Positions 14,000-27,825 of a stretch of DNA of 64,000 bases are shown here, in pieces. Within the stretch, counting starts at the first letter, position 1; the number at the start of each line of letters is the position of its first letter. The notes below the pieces were generated by a model that saw only the letters and a list, made by a program, of their open reading frames with translations, was not told the origin of the DNA and searched no databases. This stretch comes from Liolophura sinensis (lineage: Eukaryota; Mollusca; Polyplacophora; Chitonida; Chitonidae): positions 16,125,606 to 16,189,605 of the forward strand of contig NC_088305.1 in assembly GCF_032854445.1 (NCBI RefSeq), written 5' to 3'. The translations under genes were made by a program, and so were the position numbers.

Positions 14000-16900
14000 A
14001 ACATGTAGATAAAGACATTGAGTTTGTCTTCGACTTAGAAGGAAGACAATTGCTGGGTGAGTTAAATGGGCTTGGCCCAAAGACTTGACGTCTTCTAGGC
14101 TACCGAAGGACACATAACTTATAATCAAAAGTTGAATATAGTAATGACCAGTCGCAATGGTTTATAGTAAATGTAGCCGATTTCAATTAGCAAAAAGACC
14201 ATGCTCAAATTCAAAAGTGGAAAAACTGTTCCAATGCCGCTGGTAAGAGGCTAATCCGACGTATTTCATGACGAGAAATCGAATGGTGCAAACCGCGTTG
14301 CTGTCCGACCAATACTTTTGGCTGTAGCGACAATTGAATGATCATTGATGTCATAATCCCATGCCCAGCAACGGCTCTTATTCCATGGAAACCAAGGAAA
14401 TTTGCAATTTTTCAACAGCTGGAGATGCCTGGCTCAATTGCGCAACTTTTGGCACCTTATTGATGTGGGTGAGTGTTCAATTCTACTTTTTACAGCAGAC
14501 TGTATCAAGTACCTTGTGTTTTTTATATACAAATGGTGTGGTTTTTTAACATGTAGATAAGGACATTGAGTTTGTCTTTCACTTAGAAGTAAAACAGTTG
14601 CTGGATGAGTTAAATGGGTTTGGCCCAAAGATTTGACGTCTTCTAGGCTACCGAAGGGCACATAACTTATAATCAAAAGTTAAATATAGCAATGACCAGT
14701 CGCGATGGTACATTGTAAATGTAGCCGATTTCAATTAGCAAAAGGACCAGGGCAAAAATCCAAAAGTGGAAAAACTGTTCCAATGCTGCTGGTAAGAGGC
14801 TAATCAGACGTACTTTGTGACGAGAAATCGAATGGTGCAAACTGCATTGCTCTCCGACCAATACTTTTGGCTGTAGCGACAATTGAATGAGCATTTATGT
14901 GAAAATCACGTGCCTAGCAACGGCTCTTACTCCATGGAAACAAAGAAAATTTGCAATTTTTCAACAGCTGGAGATGCCTGGCCCAATTGCGCATCTTTTG
15001 GCACCTTATTGATGTGGGTCAGTGTTCAATTGTACTTTTTACAGCAGACTGTATCAAGTACAAGTATTTGTTTTTTATATACAAATGGTGTGGTTTTTCA
15101 ACATGTAGATATTGAAATTGAGTTTGTCTTCGACTTAGAAGTAAAACAATTGCTGGATGAGTTAAATGGGCTTGGCCCAAAGATTTGACGTCTTCTGTGC
15201 TACCGAAGGGCACATAACTTATAATCAAAAGTTGAATGTAGTAATGACCAGTCGCGATGTTACATTGTAAATGTAGCCGATTTCAATTAGCAAAAAGCCA
15301 AGGCAAAAATCCAAAAGTGGAAAAACTGTTCCAATGCTGCTGGTAAGAGGCTAATCCGACGTATTTTGTGACGAGAAATCGAATGGTGCAAACCGCGTTG
15401 CTGTCCGACCAATACTTTTGGCTGTAGCGACAATTGAATGAGAATTTATGTGAAAATCACGTGCCCAGCAACGGCTCTTACTCCATGGAAACCAAGGAAA
15501 TTTGCAATTTTTCAACAGCTGGAGATGCCTGGCCCAATTCCGCATCTTTTGGCACCTTATTGATGTGGGTCAGTGTTCAATTCTACTTTTTACAGCAGAC
15601 TGTATCAAGTACCTTGTGTTTTTTATATACAAATGGTGTGGTTTTTCAACATGTAGATAAAGACATTAAGTTTGTCTTTCACTTACAAGTAAAACAGTTG
15701 CTGGGTGAGTTAAATGGGCTTGGCCCAAAGATTTGACGTCTTCTGGGCTACCGAAGGGCACATAACTTATAATCAAAAGTTGAATATAGTAATGACCAGT
15801 CGCGATGGTACATTGTAAATGTAGCCGATTTCAATTAGCAAAAAGACCAGGCAAAAATCCAAAAGTGGAAAAACTGTTCCAATGCTGCTGGTAAGAGGCT
15901 AATCCGACGTACTTTGTGACGAGAAATCGAATGGTGCAAACCGCGTTGCTGTCCGACCAATACTTTTGGCTGTAGCGACAATTGAATGAGCATTTATGTG
16001 AAAATCACGTGCCCAGCAAAGGCTCTTACTCCATGGAAACCAAGGAAATTTGCAATTTTTCAACAACTGGAGATGCCTGGCCCAATTGCGCATCTTTTGG
16101 CACCTTATTGATGTGGGTGAGTGTTCAATTGTACTTTTTACAGCAGACTGTATCAAGTACCTTGTGTTTTTTATATACAAATGGTGTGGTTTTTTAACAT
16201 GTAGATATTGAAATTGAGTTTGTCTTCGACTTAGAAGTAAAACAATTGCTGGATGAGTTAAATGGGCTTGGCCCAAAGATTTGACGTCTTCTGGGCTACC
16301 GAAGGGCACATAACTTATAATCAAAAGTTGAATATAGTAATGACCAGTCGCGATGGTACGTTGTAAATTTAGCCGATTTCAATTAGCAAAAAGACCAGGC
16401 AAAAATCCAAAAGTGGAAAAACTGTTCCAATGCTGCTGGTAAGAGGCTAATCCGACGTATTTTGTGACGAGAAATCGAATGGTGCAAACTGCGTTGCTCT
16501 CCGACCAATACTTTTGGCTGTAGCGATATATGAATGAGCATTTATGTGAAAATCACGTGCCCAGCAACAACCCTTACTCCATGGAAACCAAGGAAATTTG
16601 CAATTTTTCAACAGCTGGAGATGCCTGGCCCAATTCCGCATCTTTTGGCACCTTATTGATGTGGGTCAGTGTTCAATTCTACTTTTTACAGCAGACTGTA
16701 TCAAGTACCTTGTGTTTTTTATATACAAATGGTGTGGTTTTTCAACATGTAGATAAAGACATTGAGTTTGTCTTCGACTTAGAAGTAAAACAACTCCTGG
16801 ATGAGTTAAATGGGCTTGGCCCAAAGATTTGACGTCTTCTGGGCTACCGAAGGGCACATAACTTATAATCAAAAGTTGAATATAGTAATGACCATTCGCG

Positions 16901-19500
16901 ATGGTACATTGTAAATGTAGCCGATTTCAATTAGCAAAAAGACCAGGCAAAAATCCAAAAGTGGAAAAACTGTTCCAATGCTGCTGGTAAGAGGCTAATC
17001 CGACGTATTTTGTGACGAGAAATCGAATGGTGCAAACCGCGTTGCTCTCCGACCAATACATTTGGCTGTAGCGTCAATTGAATGAGCATTTATGTGAAAA
17101 TCACGTGCCTAGCAACAACAATTACTCCATGAAAACCAAGGAAATTTGCAATTTTTCAACAGCTGGAGATGCCTGGCCCAATTCCGCATCTTTTGGCACC
17201 TTATTGATGTGGGTCAGTGTTCAATTCTACTTTTCACAGCAGACTGTATCAAGTACAAGTATTTGTTTTTTATATACAAATGGTATGGTTTTTCAACATG
17301 TAGATATTGAAATTGAGTTTGTCTTCGACTTAGAAGTAAAACAACTGCTGGATGAGTTAAATGGGCTTGACCCAAAGATTTGACGTCTTCTGGGCTACCG
17401 AAGGGCACATAACTTATAATCAAATGTTGAATATAGTAATGACCAGTCGCGATGGTACATAGTAAATGTAGCCGATTTCAATTAGCAAAAGGACCAGGGC
17501 AAAAATCCAAAAGTGGAAAAACTGTTCCAATGCTGCTGGTAAGATTCTAATCCGACGTACTTTGTGACGAGAAATCGAATGGTGCAAACTGCATTGCTCT
17601 CCGACCAATACTTTTGGCTGTAGCGACAATTGAATGAGCATTTATGTGAAAATCACGTGCCTAGCAACGGCTCTTACTCCATGGAAACCAAGAAAATTTG
17701 CAATTTTTCAACAGCTGGAGATGCCTGGCCCAATTCCGCATCTTTTGGCACCTTATTGATGTGGGTCAGTGTTCAATTGTACTTTTTACAGCAGACTGTA
17801 TCAAGTACAAGTATTTGTTTTTTATATACAAATGGTGTGGTTTTTCAACATGTAGATATTGAAATTGAGTTTTTTTCGACTTAGAAGTAAAAGAATTGCT
17901 GGATGAGTTAAATGGGCTTGGCCCAAAGATTTGACGTCTTCTGTGCTACCGAAGGGCACATAACTTATAATCAAAAGTTGAATATAGTAATGACCAGTCG
18001 CGATGTTACATTGTAAATGTAGCCGATTTTAATTAGCAAAAAGACCAGGCAAAAATCCAAAAGTAGAAAAACTGTTCCAATGCTGCTGGTAAGAGGCTAA
18101 TCCGACGTACTTTGTGACGAGAAATCGAATGGTGCAAACCGCGTTGCTGTCCAACCAATACTTTTGGCTGTAGCGACAATTGTATGGGAATTTATGTGAA
18201 AACCACGTGCCTAGCAACGGTTCTTACTTAATGGAAACCAAGGAAATTTGCAATTTTTCAACAGCTGGAGATGCCTGGCCCAATTGCGCATCTTTTGGCA
18301 CCTTATTGATGTGGGTCAGTGTTCAATTCTACTTTTTACAGCAGACTGTATCAAGTACCTTGTGTTTTTTATATACAAATGGTGTGGTTTTTCAACATGT
18401 AGATAAAGACATTGAGTTTGTCTTCGACTTAGAAGTAAAACAATTGCTGGATGAGTTAAATGGGCTTGGCCCAAAGATTTGACGTTCTCTGGGCTACCGA
18501 AGGGCACATAACTTATAATCAAAAGTTGAATATAGTAATGACCAGTCGCGATGGTACGTTGTAAATGTAGCCGATTTCAATTAGCAAAAAGACCAGGCAA
18601 AAATCCAAAAGTGGAAAAACTGTTCCAATGCTGCTGGTAAGAGGCTAATCCGACGTACTTTGTGACGAGAAATCGAATGGTGCAAACCGCGTTGCTGTCC
18701 GACCAATACTTTTGGCTGTAGCGACAATTGAATGAGCATTTATGTGAAAATCACGTGCCCAGCAAAGGCTCTTACTCCATGGAAACCAAGGAAATTTGCA
18801 ATTTTTCAACAGCTGGAGATGCCTGGCCCAATTCCGCATCTTTTGGCACCTTATTGATGTGGGTGAGTGTTCAATTGTACTTTTTTCAGCAGACTGTATC
18901 AAGTACAAGTATTTGTTTTTTATATACAAATGGTGTGGTTTTTCAACATGTAGATAAAGACATTGAGTTTGTTTTCGACTTAGAAGTAAAACAAATGCTG
19001 GATGAGTTAAATGGGCTTGGCCCAAAGATTTGACGTCTTCTGGGCTACCGAAGGGCACATAACTTATAATCAAAAGTTGAATATAGTAATGACCAGTCGC
19101 GATGGTACATAGTAATTGTAGTCGATTTTAATTACCAAAAAGACCAGGCAAAAATCCAAAAGTGGAAAAACTGTTCCAATGCTGCTGGTAAGAGACTACT
19201 TCGACGTACTTTGTGACGAGAAATCGAATGGTGCAAACCGCGTTGCTGTCCGATCAATACTTTTGGCTGTAGCGACAATTGAATGAGAATTTATGTGAAA
19301 ATCACGTGCCTAGCAACGGCTCTTACTCCATGGAAACCAAGAAAATTTGCAATTTTTCAACAGCTGGAGATGCCTGGCCCAATTGCGCATCTTTTGGCAC
19401 CTTATTGATGTGGGTCAGTGTTCAATTGTACTTTTTACAGCAGACTGTATCAAGTACCTTGTGTTTTTTATATACAAATGGTGTGGTTTTTTAACATGTA
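14000..19500. repeat. Higher-order repeat copy 2: 10 monomers, 5,493 bp
   Basis: This is the second, directly adjacent copy of the 10-monomer block. Similarity to copy 1 declines at about 19.5 kb, where the monomer here carries gaagtaaaac and the first-copy equivalent carries gaaggaagac. The monomer at 12,137 and 17,630 also recurs five monomers later at 20,380. Confidence 0.88.
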
Positions 19501-22500
19501 GATAAAGACATTGAGTTTGTCTTCGACTTAGAAGTAAAACAATTGCTGGATGAGTTAAATGGGCTTGGCCCAAAGATTTGACGTCTTCTGGGCTACCGAA
19601 GGGCACATAACTTATAATCAAAAGTTAAATATAGTAATGACCAGTCGCGATGGTAAGTTGTAAATGTAGCCGATTTCAATTAGCAAAAAGACCAGGCAAA
19701 AATCCAAAAGTGGAAAAACTGTTTAAATGCTGTTGATAAGAGGCTAATCCGACGTACTTTGTGACGAGAAATCGAATGGTGCAAACCGCGTTGCTCTCCG
19801 ACCAATACATTTGGCTGTAGCGTCAATTGAATGAGCATTTATGTGAAAATCACGTGCCTAGATACAACAATTACTCCATGAAAACCAAGGAAATTTGCAA
19901 TTTTTCAACAGCTGGAGATGCCTGGCCCAATTGCGCATCTTTTGGCACCTTATTGATGTGGGTCAGTGTTCAATTCTACTTTTCACAGCAGACTGTATCA
20001 AGTACAAGTATTTGTTTTTTTATATACAAATGGTGTGGTTTTTCAACATGTAGATATTGAAATTGAGTTTGTCTTCGACTTAGAAGTAAAACAACTGCTG
20101 GATGAGTTAAATGGGCTTGGCCCAAAGATTTGACGTCTTCTGGGCTACCGAAGGGCACATAACTTATAATCAAAAGTTGAATATAGTAATGACCAGTCGC
20201 GATGGTACATAGTAAATGTAGCCGATTTCAATTAGCAAAAGGACCAGGGCAAAAATCCAAAAGTGGAAAAACTCTTCCAATGCTGCTGGTAAGAGGCTAA
20301 TCCGACGTACTTTGTGACGAGAAATCGAATGGTGCAAACTGCATTGCTCTCCGACCAATACTTTTGGCTGTAGCGACAATTGAATGAGCATTTATGTGAA
20401 AATCACGTGCCTAGCAACGGCTCTTACTCCATGGAAACCAAGAAAATTTGCAATTTTTCAACAGCTGGAGATGCCTGGCCCAATTCCGCATCTTTTGGCA
20501 CCTTATTGATGTGGGTCAGTGTTCAATTGTACTTTTTACAGCAGACTGTATCAAGTACAAGTATTTGTTTTTTATATACAAATGGTGTGGTTTTTCAACA
20601 TGTAGATATTGAAATTGAGTTTTTTTCGACTTAGAAGTAAAAGAATTGCTGGATGAGTTAAATGGGCTTGGCCCAAAGATTTGACGTCTTCTGTGCTACC
20701 GAAGGGCACATAACTTATAATCAAAAGTTGAATATAGTAATGACCAGTCGCGATGTTACATTGTAAATGTAGCCGATTTCAATTAGCAAAAAGACCAGGC
20801 AAAAATCCAAAAGTGGAAAAACTGTTCCAATGCTGCTGGTAAGAGGCTAATCCGACGTACTTTGTGACGAGAAATCGAATGGTGCAAACCGCGTTGCTGT
20901 CCAACCAATACTTTTGGCTGTAGCGACAATTGTATGGGAATTTATGTGAAAATCACGTGCCTAGCAACGGCTCTTACTCCATGGAAACCAAGGAAATTTG
21001 CAATTTTTCAACAGCTGGAGATGCCTGGCCCAATTGCGCATCTTTTGGCACCTTATTGATGTGGGTCAGTGTTCAATTCTACTTTTTACAGCAGACTGTA
21101 TCAAGTACCTTGTGTTTTTTATATACAAATGGTGTGGTTTTTCAACATGTAGATAAAGACATTGAGTTTGTCTTCGACTTAAAAGTAAAACAATTGCTGG
21201 ATGAGTTAAATGGGCTTGGCCCAAAGATTTGACGTCCTCTGGGCTACCGAAGGGCACATAACTTATAATCAAAAGTTGAATATAGTAATGACCAGTCGCG
21301 ATGGTACGTTGTAAATGTAGCCGATTTCAATTAGCAAAAAGACCAGGCAAAAATCCAAAAGTGGAAAAACTGTTCCAATGCTGCTGGTAAGAGGCTACTC
21401 CGACGTACTTTGTGACGAGAAATCGAATGGTGCAAACCGCGTTGATCTCCGACCAATACTTTTGGCTGTAGCGACAATTGAATGAGCATTTATGTGAAAA
21501 TCACGTGCCTAGCAACGGCTCTTACTCCATGGAAACCAAGGAAATTTGCAATTTTTCAACAGCTGGAGATGCCTGGTCCAATTCCGCATCTTTTGGCACC
21601 TTATTGATGTGGGTCAGTGTTCAATTGTACTTTTTACAGCAGACTGTATCAAGTACAAGTATTTGTTTTTTATATACAAATGGTGTGGTTTTTCAACATG
21701 TAGATAAAGACATTGAGTTTGTTTTCGACTTAGAAGTAAGACAATTGCTGTATGAGTTAAATGGGCTTGGCCCAAAGAATTGACGTCTTCTGTGCTACCG
21801 AAGGGCATATAACTTATAATCAAAAGTTGAATATAGTAATGACCAGTCGCGATGTTACATTGTAAATGTAGCCGATTTCAATTAGCATAAAGACCAGGCA
21901 AAAATTCAAAAGTGGAAAAACTGTTCCAATGCTGCTGGTAAGAGGCTAATCCGACGTATTTCATGACGAGAAATCGAATGGTGCAAACCGCGTTGCTCTC
22001 CGACCAATACTTTTGGCTGTAGCGACAATTGAATGATCATTGATGTCATAATCCCATGCCCAGCAACGGCTCTTACTCCATGGAAACCAAGGAAATTTGC
22101 AATTTTTCAACAGCTGGAGATGCCTGGCCCAATTGCGCATCTTTTGGCACCTTATTGATGTGGGTGAGTGTTCAATTGTACTTTTTACAGCAGACTGTAT
22201 CAAGTACCTTGTGTTTTTTATATACAAATGGTGTGGTTTTTTAACATGTAGATAAAGACATTGAGTTTGTCTTTCACTTAGAACTAAAACAGTTGCTGGA
22301 TGAGTTAAATAGGCTTGGCCCAAAGATTTGACGTCTTCTGGGCTACCGAAGGGCACATAACTTATAATCAAAAGTTAAATATAGCAATGACCAGTCGCGA
22401 TGGTACATAGTAAATGTAGCCAATTTCAATTAGCAAAAAGACCAGGCAAAAATCCAAAAGTGGAAAAACTGTTCCAATGCTGCTGGTAAGATGCTAAGCC

Positions 22501-25500
22501 GACGTACTTTGTGACGAGAAATCGAATGGTGCAAACCGCGTTGCTGTCCGACCAATACTTTTGGCTGTAGCGACAATTGAATGAGCATTTATGTGAAAAT
22601 CACGTGACTAGCAACGGCTCTTACTCCATGGAAACCTAGGAAATTTGCAATTTTTCAACAGCTGGAGATGCCTGGCCCAATTGCGCATCTTTTGGCACCT
22701 TATTGATGTGGGTCAGTGTTTAATTGTACTTTTAACAGCAGGCTGTATCAAGTACCTTGTGTTTTTTATATACAAATGGTGTGGTTTTTCAACATGCAGA
22801 TAAAGACATTGAGGTTGTCTTCGACTTAGAAGTAAAAGAATTGCTGGGTGAAATAAATGGGCTTGGCCCAATGATTTGACGTCTTCTGGGCTACCGAAGG
22901 GTACATAACTTATAATCAAAAGTTGAATATAGTAATGACCAGTCGCGATGGTACACAGTAAATGTAGCCGATTTCAATTAGCAAAAAGACCAGTCAAAAA
23001 TCCAAAAGTGGAAAAACTGTTCCAACGCTGCTGGTAAGAGGCTAATCCGACGTATTTTGTGACGAGAAATCGAATGGTGCAAACCGCGTTGCTGTCCGAC
23101 CAATACTTTTGTCTGTAGCGACAAATGAATGAGAATTTATGTGAAAATCACGTGCCCAGCAACGGCTCTTACTCCATGGAAACCAAGGAAATTTGCAAGT
23201 TTTTCAACAGCTGGAGATGCCTGGCCCAATTGCGCATCTTTTGGCACCTTATTGATGTGGGTGAGTGTTCAATTGTACTTTTTACAGCAGACTGTATCAA
23301 GTACCTTGTGTTTTTTATATACAAATGGTGTGGTTTTTTAACATGTAGATAAAGACATTGAGTTTGTCTTTCACTTAGAACTAAAACAGTTGCTGGATGA
23401 GTTAAATAGGCTTGGCCCAAAGATTTGACGTCTTCTGGGCTACCGAAGGGCACATAACTTATAATCAAAAGTTAAATATAGCAATGACCAGTCGCGATGG
23501 TACATAGTAAATGTAGCAAATTTCAATTAGCAAAAAGACCAGGCAAAAATCCAAAAGTGGAAAAACTGTTCCAATGCTGCTGGTAAGATGCTAAGCCGAC
23601 GTACTTTGTGACGAGAAATCGAATGGTGCAAACCGCGTTGCTCTCCGACCAATACTTTTGGCTGTAGCGACAATTGAATGAGCATTTATGTGAAAATCAC
23701 GTGACTAGCAACGGCTCTTACTCCATGGAAACCTAGAAAATTTGCAATTTTTCAACAGCTGGAGATGCCTGGCCCAATTCCGCATCTTTTGGCACCTTAT
23801 TGATGTGGGTCAGTGTTCAATTCTACTTTTTACAGCAGACTCTATCAAGTACCTTGTGTTTTTTATATACAAATGGTGTGGTTTTTCAACATGTAGATAA
23901 AGACACTGAGTTTGTTTTCGACTTAGAAGTAAAACAATTGCTGGATGAGTTAAATGGGATTGGTCCAAAGATTTGACGTCTTCTGGGCTACCGAAGGGCA
24001 CATAACTTATAATCAAAAGTTGAATATAGTAATGACCAGTCGCGATGGTACATTGTAAATGTAGCCGATTTCAATTAGCAAAAAGACCAGGCAAAAATCC
24101 AAAAGTGGAAAAACTGTTCCAATGCTGCTGGTAAGATGCTAAGCCGACGTATTTTATGACGAAAAATCGAATGGTGCAAACCGCGTTGCTGTCCGACCAA
24201 TACATTTGGATGTAGCGACAATTGAATGAGCATTTATGTGAAAATCACGTGCCTAGCAACGGCTCTTACTCCATGGAAACCAAGGAAATTTGCAATTTTT
24301 CAACAGCTGGAGATGCCTGGCCCAATTGCGCATCTTTTGGCACCTTATTGATGTGGGTCAGTGTTTAATTGTACTTTTAACAGCAGGCTGTATCAAGTAC
24401 CTTGTGTTTTTTATATACAAATGGTGTGGTTTTTCAACATGTAGATAAAGACATTGAGGTTGTCTTCGACTTAGAAATAAGACAATTCCTGGGTGAGTTA
24501 AATGGGCTTGGCCCAAAGATTTGACGTCTTCTGGGCTACCGAAAGGTACATAACTTATAATCAAAAGTTGAATATAGTAATGACCAGTCGCGATGGTACA
24601 TAGTAAATGTAGCCCATTTCAATTAGCAAAAAGACGAGGCAAAAATCCAGAAGTGGAAAAACTGTTCCAATGCTGCTAGTAAGAGGCTAATCCGATGTAT
24701 TTTGTGACGAGAAATCGAATGGTGCAAACCGCGTTGCTGTCCGACCAATACTTTTGGTTGTAGCGACAATTAAATGATCATTGATGTCATAATCCCATGC
24801 CCTGCAACGGCTCTTACTCCAAGGAAACCAAGGAAATCTGCATTTTTTTCAACATCTGGAGATGCCTGGCCCAATTGCGCATCTTTTGGCACCTTATTGA
24901 TGTGTGTCAGTGTTCAATTCTACTTTTTACAGCAGACTGTATCAAGTACCTTGTGTTTTTTATATACAAATGGTGTGGTTTTTCAACATGTAGATAGACA
25001 CATTGAGTTTGTCTTCGACTTAGAATTAAGACAATTGCTGGGTGAGGGAAATAGGCTTGGCCCAAAGATTTGACGTCTTCTGGGCTACCGAAGGGCACAT
25101 AACTTATAATCAAAAGTTGATTATAGTAATGACCAGTCGCGATGGTACATCGTAAATGTAGCCGATTTCAATTAGCAAAAAGACCAGGCAAAAATCCAAA
25201 AGTGGAAAAACTGTTCCAATGCTGCTGGTAAGAGGCTATGCCGACGTATTTTATGACGAGAAATCGAATGGTGCAAACCGCGTTGCTCTCCGACCAATAC
25301 TTTTGGCTGTATCGGCAATTAAATGATTAATGATGTCATATACCAATGACAGCGCAACGGCTCTTACTCCATGAAAACCAAGGAAATTTGCAAGTTTTCA
25401 ACAGCTGGAGATGCCTGCCCTAATTCCGCATCTTTTGGCACCTTATTGATGTGGGTCAGTGTTCAATTGTACTTTTTACAGCAGACTGTATCAAGTACTT

Positions 25501-27825
25501 TGTGTTTTTTATATACAAATGTTGTGGTTTTTCTACATGTAGATAAAGACATTGAGTTTCTCTTCGACTTAGAAGTAAGACAATTGCTGGATGAGTCAAA
25601 TGGGCTAGGCCTAAAGACTTCACGTCTTCTGGGCTACCAAAGGACACATAACTTATAATCAAAAGTTGAATATAGTAATGACCAGTCGCATTGGTTCATT
25701 GTAAATTTAGCCGATTTCAATTAGCAAAAAGACCAGGCAAAAATCCAAAAGTGGAAAAACTGTTCCAATGCTGCTGGTAAGATGCTAAGCCGACGTATTT
25801 TGTGACGAGAAATCGAATGGTGCAAACCGCGTTGCTGTCCGACCAATACTTTTGGCTGTAGTGACAATTGAATGAGCATTTATGTGAAAATCACGTGCCT
25901 AGCAACGGCTCTTACTCCATGGAAACCAAAGAAATTTGACACTTTTCAACAACTGGAGATGCCTGGCCCAATTCCGCAACTTTTGGCACCTTTTTTATGT
26001 GGGTCAGTTTTCATTTGTACTTTTTACAGCAGACTGTATCAAGTACCTTGTGTTATTTTATATACAAATGTTGTGGTCTTTCTACATGTAGATAATGATA
26101 TTGAGTTTGTCTTCGACTTAGAAGTAAGACAATTGCTGGGTGAGTTAAATGGGCTTGGCCCAAAGACTTGACGTCTTCTGGGCTACCGAAGGGCACATAA
26201 CTTATTATCAAAAGTTGAATATAGTAATGACCAGTCGCGATGGTACATTGTAAATGTAGCCGATTTCAATTAGCAAAAAGACCAGGCAAAAATCTAAAAG
26301 TGGAAAAACTCTTCCAATGATGCTGGTAAGAGGCTAAACTGGGTATTTTGTGACCAGAAATCGAATGGTGCAAACCGCGTTGCTCTCCGACCAATACTTT
26401 TGGCTGTAGCGACAATTAAACGATCATTGATGTCATAATCCAATGCCCCAGCAACGGCTCTTACTTCATGGAAACCAAGGAAATTTCCAAGTTTTCAACA
26501 TCTTTAGATGCCTGGCCCAATTGCGCATCTTTTGGCACCTTTTTTATGTGGGTCAGTTTTCATTTGTACTTTTTACAGCAGACTGTATCAAGTACCTTGT
26601 GTTATTTTATATACAAATGTTGTGGTCTTTCTACATGTAGATAATGATATTGAGTTTGTCTTCGACTTAGAAGTAAGACAATTGCTGGGTGAGTTAAATG
26701 GGCTTGGCCCAAAGACTTGACGTCTTCTGGGCTACCGAAGGGCACATAACTTATTATCAAAAGTTGAATATAGTAATGACCAGTCGCGATGGTACATTGT
26801 AAATGTAGCCGATTTCAATTAGCAAAAAGACCAGGCAAAAATCTAAAAGTGGAAAAACTTTTCCAGTGCTGCTGGTAAGAGGCTAATCCGACGTATTTTG
26901 TGACGAGAAATCGAATGGTGCAAACCGCGTTGCTCTCCGACCAATACTTTTGGCTGTAGCGACATTTAGATGATCTTTGATGTCAAAATCACGTGCCGGC
27001 AACGGCTCTTACTCCATGGAAATATTTTCAACAGCTGGAGATGCCTGGCCTTATTAAGCATCTTTTGGCACCTTATTGATGTGGGTCAGATTTTAATTGT
27101 ACTTTTTACAGCAGACTGTATCAAGTACCTTGTGTTTTTTTTATATACAAATGGTGTGGTTTTTCTACATGTAGATAAAGACATTGAGTTTGTCTTCGAC
27201 TTAGAAGTAAAACAATTGCTGGGTGAGTTAAATGGGCCAAAGATACCAAATGGTGCAAACTGCATTGCTCTCCGACCAATACTTTTAGCTGTAGAGACCT
27301 GTAAAACATGGATGACGTCATAATTGTTTGTCTAGTAACGGATTTTTCTCCTTACAAGCAAGAGAAATTTGCACTTTTTAAAAACAAGGCTATTGCTCAC
27401 ATTATTAACATCTCTTGGAACCGCATATGTGTGAGTCAGTATTGAAGTTTAGTTTTTAAAAGAGACTATATTAAGTACCGTATATTTTTTTATATACAAA
27501 TAATGTCGTATGGTAGTACGTGTAGGTGAAGCATTGGGATTGTGTTCCACTTAAAAGTAAGACATGCTAAATGATTTAAATGACTATAATTAAACATTGG
27601 AAAGTTTTCTGGCTACTAATGTGCGCATCAGTTTTAGCCGACTGTTTAATATAGAACTGACCAGTCGCGATCCCACACCACTACATTGTAGCTCATCTGA
27701 TTTAGCAAAGTATTCAACCCACAAAAATTGGAATGTTGAAAAATTGTTCAAATGCACTTGCAAAGAAGCTAATCCGACGTATATCAAATGGTAGAAACTG
27801 GTTTGCTCCCCGACCAATACCTTTT

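Larger units (their letters stand above)
1..27240. repeat. Homogenised satellite array, about 549-bp monomer, about 49 copies
   Basis: The segment is built head to tail from one monomer. The landmark ggctgtagcgaca occurs first at about 44 and last at about 26,952, which gives 49 intervals of 549 bp on average (roughly 548-551). All copies lie in the same orientation. Variants include a 3-nt length difference after agtac (followed by cttgtg or aagtatttg), loss or gain of single bases in T runs, and a variant with gatcattgatgtcataatccc in place of gagcatttatgtgaaaatcacgtg. Open frames of about 100 codons (plus) and 68 codons (minus) recur, but they overlap on both strands and are broken in many copies, so I treat the array as non-coding. 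The array is cut by the left window edge. I do not recognise the family. Confidence 0.97.

Noticed and set aside
58-27323. Dozens of 60-140 codon open frames in the satellite as genes
   Set aside because: They occur on both strands of the same DNA, are broken in many monomers, lack recognisable domains, and are explained by copying of one repeat.
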